This document shows, piece after piece, positions 59,901-64,000 of a stretch of 64,000 nucleotides of DNA. The position numbers and the translations under genes were made by a program. This DNA is from Bowmanella denitrificans. GTDB lineage: Bacteria > Pseudomonadota > Gammaproteobacteria > Enterobacterales > Alteromonadaceae. Each line of letters begins with the position of its first letter. Position 1 is the stretch's first letter. Below the pieces are notes generated by a model, which did not search any database, was not told the DNA's origin, and saw only the letters and a list, made by a program, of their open reading frames with translations. Location: contig NZ_PEBU01000002.1 in the NCBI RefSeq assembly GCF_002887595.1, positions 124,001 through 188,000 on the forward strand. The letters run 5' to 3'.

Positions 59901-59998
59901 GGCAGTTTTAGGGCAGCCAGCAGGCCAAACAGGCAGAGTAAGGCTGCCAGTACCAGCACGGCTGCCGGATTTTTTACGCTGGTTCGGGTCAGATTCAT
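56909..59998 (-). CDS. RND-family efflux permease (HAE1-like)
   Basis: 1029 residues with the 12-helix, two-fold repeated RND layout: N-terminal helix, periplasmic porter domain (to about 330), helices 2-6, second porter domain, helices 8-12. Motifs include GWRSAAPEEMESVIIEPLE and AGIAFAVGLVLDAAIIVQEN. In the proton-relay helices AcrB has DD and Lys; here the first pair reads LDAA (one Asp) and helix 10 reads GLVVNNAILLVDQ (Asn for Lys). Both changes also occur in other marine RND pumps, as I recall. Drug or solvent export is the inferred role. ATG 59998 is used; TTG 60016 is possible. A heptamer repeat lies about 165 bases upstream. Confidence 0.92.
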   Translation of the reverse strand: MNLTRTSVKNPAAVLVLAALLCLFGLLAALKLPIQLTPDIEQPQISIGTGWRSAAPEEMESVIIEPLENAVKNAPGVIDVTTSVQRGFGNITLTYDVGTDMQRAMLEVINRLNQAPPLPLDAFEPVVSAGGGQNGPNAASLLVRTAPGNDAEDISQYQQFIEDVVEPRLARIPGVAQVNLNSQRPRELRISFDPYKAAALGIAIGDISRAVARSTDVSGGFADVGRRQYTIRFAGQYQVSDLGNMILAYRNERPVYLSDIASIEDTLVDRFGFTLRNGAPAYYITISRDSDANTVALLDNINLAIDELNAGPLAEQGLMIDLSFDSSVHIRNALILVKSNLGLGVLLALAILWYFLRGWRATLIIALTIPFSIMVAFLALGLLNRSLNVISLAGIAFAVGLVLDAAIIVQENIVRLRTEGLDSKKAVLRGAGQVTGALFASTATSVAIFLPILFMQGVEGQLFSDLALTLSVSVMASMLGAITVLPLASHYLLRDLPAQDNLANLWQKLSNMVMRLTSHQGKRLAWIGGLLGVSLVITLSLLPRTDFMPRAPIDGFFYAFNLPPGGSLSFLEEELANRVKQRLAPYLQGSKQPKIKSYNFYTFGPSASGGFVYADDPTQVEELMQVVRTQVLNDLPDTQVFMFRGSMINVQGGGNGRSINIDLQGPDVEALMNAAQTGLAVINQHMPGVSAQPVPGLMLAEPELRLLPDDRRIAQAGLDRGDVANMVRALSGGLFIAEYFDGNDRMNLILRGDKWQTPDELSAMPVHTPRAGLQTLGELAQVQRTVGPTQLRRVNGKRTVSIILNPPENLSLQDAMQQLDEHVLPVIRQALPLDASIQISGNANDMQQAIADMGKNFLLAIVILFLLMTALFRSAYDSLLVLTVMPLAVAGGVLALWLLNLFTFQSLDLLTMIGFIILLGLVVNNAILLVDQTRYGQRQGLPLTDAVAQAVQIRARPVYMSTLTSLFGMLPLMLVPGVGSEIYRGLATVIVGGMAFSALFTLILLPALLQLGQGQRQSQLDTVQLIQES

Positions 59999-60163
59999 TG
60001 TTTTTATCGGGTGCAAGACAAGGTGTTCCGCTAAGCCTAGAGCTTGCTTAGTTTCAGGCTATGGCTGTTGCGACCAATTGCGGGTTGTTGCGATAAAAAC
60101 TTGTGCTGTTAATGCTTTGTTACAGGTTGCAATATCTGCCGGGATGATTGGTTACAATTGATG

Positions 60164-60240
60164 GGCGTGAGGCGTGAGGCGTGAGGCGTGAGGCGTGAGG
60201 CGTGAGGCGTGAGGCGTGAGGCGTGAGGCGTGAGGCGTGA
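60164..60240. repeat. Tandem repeat, 11 exact copies of a 7-base unit
   Basis: The unit GGCGTGA is repeated 11 times without error (77 bases); the following 7 bases (GACGAGA) are a degenerate twelfth. It lies between the RND operon, whose start is about 165 bases away on the minus strand, and gltA. Such perfect short repeats change copy number by slipped-strand mispairing. Confidence 0.97.
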
Positions 60241-60252
60241 GACGAGAAGGAC

Positions 60253-60298
60253 GTCGGAATGAATTCCGACCCACTGTGGGTTGGGCTTTAGCCCAACA
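60253..60298. repeat. Pair of REP-like palindromes
   Basis: Unit 1: GTCGGAAT GA ATTCCGAC (60253-60270). Unit 2: GTTGGGCT TT AGCCCAAC (60280-60297), preceded by CACTGTGG. Both have 8-base arms and a 2-base loop; between them CCCAC/GTGGG also pairs. Unit 2 matches the element at 49695-49721 in frame and flank, with compensatory arm changes. Confidence 0.7.
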
Positions 60299-60347
60299 GC
60301 GGCAGGCCACCAATCTCAAGTAAACTAACTGGCGGCCGCTCAGATAA

Positions 60348-60376
60348 CAAAAAAACCGCCGGATGGCGGTTTTTTA
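60348..60376 (-). terminator. Rho-independent terminator of gltA
   Basis: AAAAAACCGCC / GGCGGTTTTTT hairpin directly after the gltA stop codon; on the minus strand it runs into TTTTTTT. Symmetrical, so it could work both ways. Confidence 0.88.
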
Positions 60377-60390
60377 AAGTCAGGCACTGA

Positions 60391-61671
60391 TTATTTTTTC
60401 AGCGGCTGATATTTACGGGCATCATGGCCGGTGTACAACTGACGTGGACGACCGATTTTCTGACCTGGCTGGCTGAGCATTTCATGCCAGTGTGAGATCC
60501 AGCCCACAGTGCGCGCCAAGGCAAAAATACAGGTGAACATGTTGGTTGGAATACCAATGGCTTTCAAAATGATGCCAGAGTAGAAGTCCACATTGGGGAA
60601 CAGCTTCTTGTCTTTAAAGTAAGGGTCTGACAGCGCAATGCGCTCCAGTTCCATGGCCACATCCAACAACGGATCCTGAATGTTCAGCTCGGCCAGTACT
60701 TCGTGGCAGCTTTCACGCATAACCGTTGCACGCGGGTCGTAATTTTTGTACACGCGGTGACCGAAACCCATCAGACGGAACGGATCGTTCTTGTCCTTGG
60801 CGCGCTCGATAAACTCAGGAATTCGATCCACTGAACCGATTTCTTCCAGCATGGTCAGGCAGGCTTCGTTGGCTCCACCATGTGCAGGGCCCCACAATGA
60901 GGCCACACCCGCTGCAATACAAGCATAAGGGTTGGCACCAGAAGAACCGGCCAGACGCACGGTACTGGTGGAGGCATTTTGTTCGTGGTCTGCATGCAAG
61001 GTGAAAATACGATCCATGGCGCGTACCACGGCAGCACTGGCCTGATAAGGTTCGGCCGGAACCGAGAACATCATATTCAGGAAGTTGGCCGCGAACGACA
61101 GGTCATTGCGCGGATAAACAAAGGGCTGACCGATGTTGTACTTGTAGCACATGGCTACCAGGGTCGGCATCTTGGCCACCAGACGATAACCACTACGCAA
61201 ACGTTGTTCCGCATCGGAAATATCCAGGTCGTCATGGTAGAAGGACGACATGGCACCCACGGTACCGCACAACATCGCCATAGGATGCGCGTCGCGACGG
61301 AAACCGCGGAAGAAGTTGTTTACCTGGTCATGCACCATAGTGTGACGGGTAATGGTATTTTTGAACTGAGCATACTGCTCTGCATCTGGCGCTTCACCGT
61401 GTAGCAGCATGTAGCAGACTTCCAGATAGTCGGCATCACGTGCCAGGTCTTCAATAGAATAACCGCGGTGCAACAGGACGCCTTTCTCGCCATCTATATA
61501 AGTGATGGACGATTCGCAAGAACCGGTTGCCATAAAACCAGGGTCAAAAGTGAAGTAACCATTGGCGCCCAATGACCGAACATCGATCACATCATGGCCT
61601 GCTGTTCCGGATAGAATAGGGAGTTCGATTTCCTTGTCGCCTACCTTCAAGATGGCCTTTTGATCTGCCAT
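60391..61671 (-). CDS. gltA: Citrate synthase (type II, hexameric)
   Basis: 426 residues, the length of the Gram-negative NADH-sensitive type. The N-terminal beta domain ([18 protein letters not shown]) is present, then [27 protein letters not shown], the catalytic [10 protein letters not shown] and [14 protein letters not shown] motifs and the final acidic-site region. It condenses acetyl-CoA and oxaloacetate. GGAGAG lies upstream of the ATG. Divergent from sdhCDA across a 695-base region, the classical gammaproteobacterial arrangement of TCA genes. Confidence 0.96.
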   Translation of the reverse strand: MADQKAILKVGDKEIELPILSGTAGHDVIDVRSLGANGYFTFDPGFMATGSCESSITYIDGEKGVLLHRGYSIEDLARDADYLEVCYMLLHGEAPDAEQYAQFKNTITRHTMVHDQVNNFFRGFRRDAHPMAMLCGTVGAMSSFYHDDLDISDAEQRLRSGYRLVAKMPTLVAMCYKYNIGQPFVYPRNDLSFAANFLNMMFSVPAEPYQASAAVVRAMDRIFTLHADHEQNASTSTVRLAGSSGANPYACIAAGVASLWGPAHGGANEACLTMLEEIGSVDRIPEFIERAKDKNDPFRLMGFGHRVYKNYDPRATVMRESCHEVLAELNIQDPLLDVAMELERIALSDPYFKDKKLFPNVDFYSGIILKAIGIPTNMFTCIFALARTVGWISHWHEMLSQPGQKIGRPRQLYTGHDARKYQPLKK

Positions 61672-62366
61672 AAGATGCTCTCCTTCAGATTGCTTCTGTG
61701 GTGGTGTGTTGGAACTTTCCCTGACTGATACGCAGGACGGTGACAGCCGGATTAAAGAGCGGAAAGTTCACACAGGCGTTTAAAAAGTGCCGCTATTTGT
61801 ACTGATATTAGCGTGACAAGTCAATTTTAATGCGTTTATGGTCGATATCTATTCAACTAAAGTTTAGTGGTCATCGGCAGATTGTCGCCATAACCTAGCT
61901 GCAACGCTGTTGGCGTCATTCGAATATCAGCAGCGCCAGTCAAGTTTATGCGCCAGTGCGGTTGGTTGGCAAACTATTGGGTTTGTTTTATGTGGCAAAA
62001 CTCTGGGGTGTTCCAGTGTACTGAGATGGCATGTGGCTTGTCTGAAAGGCCCCTTGAAAACTTGCAGGGTGGATTTCCTGGGCATTGGGTTAATTGGCTA
62101 TGACTTAGTCCGCATTAATCTATTGAACAGGAAATAATCAAAATCCAAACAAGACGTTAGGGCGTAACAAAAATTGTAATTATGGCGCGGGCTGGATATA
62201 CTTTGCGACGTTTAAGTAGCGGTGTTTGTAGCATTTTTTTAACAAATTTGGTGCGACACCCCGTCATACAAAAAGACAGCTTGAATCTTGAGACGGTTAA
62301 TTTTGCGCAAGGCAGAATTAGCGACGAAGAACTCAACCCTTCCGGGGGTGTAACGGGCAACAAATC
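61672..62366. other. Divergent regulatory region between gltA and sdhC
   Basis: 695 bases without a convincing gene. It must hold the promoters of gltA (minus) and sdhCDA (plus). Short frames here have no ribosome binding site or family. Stretches such as GGAAAGTTCACACAGGCG (61761-61778) look like a half CRP site but lack the other half. An AT-rich zone at 62120-62300 precedes sdhC. No binding site can be assigned with confidence. Confidence 0.5.
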
Positions 62367-62741
62367 GTGAAAAAACAAAGACCAGTAAATTTACAACTCA
62401 ATACGATTAGTTTTCCTCCATCTGCCATTGTTTCTATTTTGCATCGGGTAACAGGTGTTGCCATGTTCTTTGCCCTGATTTTCGTGATCTCGGCTTGGGC
62501 GGTATCCCTGACATCTGCAGAAGGTTTCGACTGTGTGGTGGAATGCATGAATGGCGTGTTGGGTAAGCTGATTGCCATCGGCACTATTTCTGCCTTCATT
62601 TATCATCTTCTGGGTGGCTTGCGCCACGTGGTGATGGATATGGGGCACTGGGAAGAACTGCAATCCGGTAACGCCAGCGCTAAAGCGGTGATTGCACTTT
62701 GGATTGTTCTGACAATCTTGGTGGGAGTAGTACTATGGTAA
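62367..62741 (+). CDS. sdhC: Succinate dehydrogenase cytochrome b556 subunit
   Basis: 124 residues with three membrane helices. RPVNLQLNTISFPPSAIVSILHRVTGVAMF carries the quinone-site Ser and Arg, and HLLGGLRHVVMDMG contains the haem-ligand His (about 84). It anchors SdhAB and binds haem b and ubiquinone. The start is a GTG at 62367 with a weak ribosome binding site, matching the family start MKKQRPVNL. It overlaps sdhD by seven bases. Confidence 0.93.
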   Translation: MKKQRPVNLQLNTISFPPSAIVSILHRVTGVAMFFALIFVISAWAVSLTSAEGFDCVVECMNGVLGKLIAIGTISAFIYHLLGGLRHVVMDMGHWEELQSGNASAKAVIALWIVLTILVGVVLW

Positions 62742-63082
62742 CCAATCAGGCAAGTCTTAAACGAAACGGGGTGCAGGATTATCTTTCCCTGCGCACAACC
62801 GCCGCTATTATTGCCGCGTTCTTCCTTTATATGGCGTGGTTCTTTATTGCAACGCCACAGATTACCTATGATGTATGGCATAACCTGTTTGCCGGACTGG
62901 GGATGAAGGTCTTTACCCTGGCGGCGCTGGTTTCCATCATGATCCACGTACGCATCGGCCTGTGGCAGGTTCTGACCGACTACGTTAAGGCTCCAGCCTT
63001 GCGCGGTACTATTCAGTTCCTGTTGAATTTGTTGGCTTTTGCCTACGTTGCCGTAGGTCTGTTCGTATTGTGGGGTGTGTAA
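62735..63082 (+). CDS. sdhD: Succinate dehydrogenase membrane anchor subunit
   Basis: 115 residues, three helices. RNGVQDYLSLRTTAAIIAAFF at the start and SIMIHVRIGLWQVLTDYVK, which holds the haem-side His and the quinone-site Tyr/Asp region, identify SdhD. ATG 62735 lies inside the end of sdhC (seven-base overlap), and the stop is directly followed by the sdhA start, so the genes are translationally coupled. Confidence 0.93.
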   Translation: MVTNQASLKRNGVQDYLSLRTTAAIIAAFFLYMAWFFIATPQITYDVWHNLFAGLGMKVFTLAALVSIMIHVRIGLWQVLTDYVKAPALRGTIQFLLNLLAFAYVAVGLFVLWGV

Positions 63083-64000
63083 GTGACTATTCCAGTACAT
63101 GAATTTGATGCAGTGGTAATCGGCGCCGGTGGCGCAGGCATGCGTGCCGCCCTGCAGATTTCCCAGTCCGGCAAGTCCTGTGCCTTGCTGTCCAAAGTGT
63201 TTCCAACCCGTTCCCACACCGTGTCCGCTCAGGGCGGTATTACGGTTGCACTGGGCAATGCCCATGATGACAACTGGGAATGGCATATGTATGACACGGT
63301 GAAAGGCTCCGATTATATCGGTGACCAGGACGCCATCGAATATATGTGTAAGACAGGCCCCGAAGCCATTATTGAGCTGGAAAATATGGGTCTGCCTTTT
63401 TCACGTTTTGAAAACGGTAAGATTTATCAGCGTCCGTTCGGCGGCCAGTCCAAAAACTTTGGTGGCGAGCAGGGCGCACGTACGGCCGCAGCGGCTGACC
63501 GTACCGGTCACGCTCTGTTGCACCTGCTGTATCAGCAGAACGTAAAGAACAAAACCAAGGTGTTCAGTGAATGGTATGCCCTGGATCTGGTGAAAAACCA
63601 GGACGGTGATGTGGTGGGCTGTACCGCCATTGATATCGAAACTGGCCAGGTGGTGTACTTCAAATCCAAAGCCGTAGTATTGGCCACCGGTGGTGCGGGC
63701 CGTATTTACGCCTCTACCACGAACGCCCATATCAATACTGGTGATGGCGTGGGCATGGCCCTGCGTGCTGGTGTTGCTCTGCAAGATATGGAAATGTGGC
63801 AATTCCACCCCACCGGTATCGCTGGTGCTGGTGTATTGGTTACCGAAGGTTGCCGTGGTGAAGGCGGTTACCTGCTGAACAAAGACGGTGAACGTTTTAT
63901 GGAACGTTATGCGCCAAACGCCAAAGACCTGGCTGGCCGTGACGTGGTTGCCCGTTCCATGATGACCGAAATCCGCGAAGGTCGCGGTTGTGATGGTCCC
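63083..64000 (+). CDS. sdhA: Succinate dehydrogenase flavoprotein subunit (3' end beyond window)
   Basis: The first 306 codons of about 588 are present. A GTG start immediately follows the sdhD stop (TAAGTG). [14 protein letters not shown] is the FAD dinucleotide motif; [15 protein letters not shown] contains the His that carries covalent [27 protein letters not shown] and [27 protein letters not shown] are nearly identical to E. coli SdhA. The enzyme oxidises succinate to fumarate in complex II. The frame remains open to the last base, so sdhA (and presumably sdhB) continues outside the window. Confidence 0.96.
   Translation, partial: MTIPVHEFDAVVIGAGGAGMRAALQISQSGKSCALLSKVFPTRSHTVSAQGGITVALGNAHDDNWEWHMYDTVKGSDYIGDQDAIEYMCKTGPEAIIELENMGLPFSRFENGKIYQRPFGGQSKNFGGEQGARTAAAADRTGHALLHLLYQQNVKNKTKVFSEWYALDLVKNQDGDVVGCTAIDIETGQVVYFKSKAVVLATGGAGRIYASTTNAHINTGDGVGMALRAGVALQDMEMWQFHPTGIAGAGVLVTEGCRGEGGYLLNKDGERFMERYAPNAKDLAGRDVVARSMMTEIREGRGCDGP

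Noticed and set aside
60164-60240. CRISPR array
   Set aside because: The repeats are 7 bases and directly adjacent, with no spacers and no cas genes; it is a simple tandem repeat.
62182-62370. Short plus-strand frame upstream of sdhC
   Set aside because: No convincing ribosome binding site or domain; it lies in the sdh promoter region.

Overview
The window reads as chromosome of a gammaproteobacterium, most likely a marine member of the Alteromonadales (Alteromonadaceae-like). The reasons are the gltA/sdhCDA divergent pair, the yejK / yejL-yejM (pbgA) divergent pair, the ydbH-ynbE-ydbL operon, a Shewanella/Alteromonas-style valine-catabolic cluster beside etfBA and ETF-QO, and lineage-typical families such as DUF3718 and DUF6279. 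Genus was not determined. No rRNA, tRNA, CRISPR array, integrase or intact insertion sequence was seen.

Layout. (1) 1-11.03 kb is visibly AT-rich and accessory in character: the end of a sensor kinase, a DUF6653 membrane protein, an S41-peptidase lipoprotein, a DUF6151 protein, two unknown small proteins, a large secreted beta-helix protein, a GNAT acetyltransferase, then on the minus strand a response regulator, histidine kinase and second S41 lipoprotein. (2) 11.3-26 kb is core and GC-richer: M16 peptidase, ETF-ubiquinone oxidoreductase diverging from etfBA, a REC-TPR regulator, and the valine/isobutyrate operon mmsA-acyl-CoA dehydrogenase-HIBCH-mmsB-SDR. Similar palindromes with an ACGT-TW-ACGT core lie before etfB and mmsA and look like operators of a LiuR-type MerR regulator. 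Together these genes oxidise branched-chain acyl-CoAs and pass electrons through ETF and ETF-QO to ubiquinone. (3) 25.5-26.5 kb is a gene-poor scar. (4) 26.5-42.4 kb is housekeeping: gmhB, pbgA/yejL, yejK, an unusual QueD-like protein, M23 and M61 peptidases, ywbE, a PilZ protein, a LytS/LytTR pair, pfkA, a DUF6279 lipoprotein, L-2-hydroxyglutarate oxidase and pirin. (5) 42.5-49.6 kb holds a second REC-TPR regulator with a lipoprotein, an AraC-type regulator coupled to a DCC-family protein, and an S41 peptidase fused to a beta-lactamase-like domain. (6) 49.7-60 kb, all minus strand: terC-mscS-map-desulfhydrase operon, ydbH-ynbE-ydbL, and an RND efflux pair. (7) 60.1-64 kb: an 11-copy heptamer tandem repeat, REP-like palindromes, gltA, and the divergent sdhCDA operon running off the end.

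The most unusual material is the family of three S41 lipoproteins sharing a private N-terminal domain, two of them beside sensor kinases and the third fused to a serine hydrolase; the twin REC-TPR regulators; the predicted branched-chain regulon operators with a missing hydratase gene; the heptamer repeat upstream of the RND operon; and palindromes whose arms covary.
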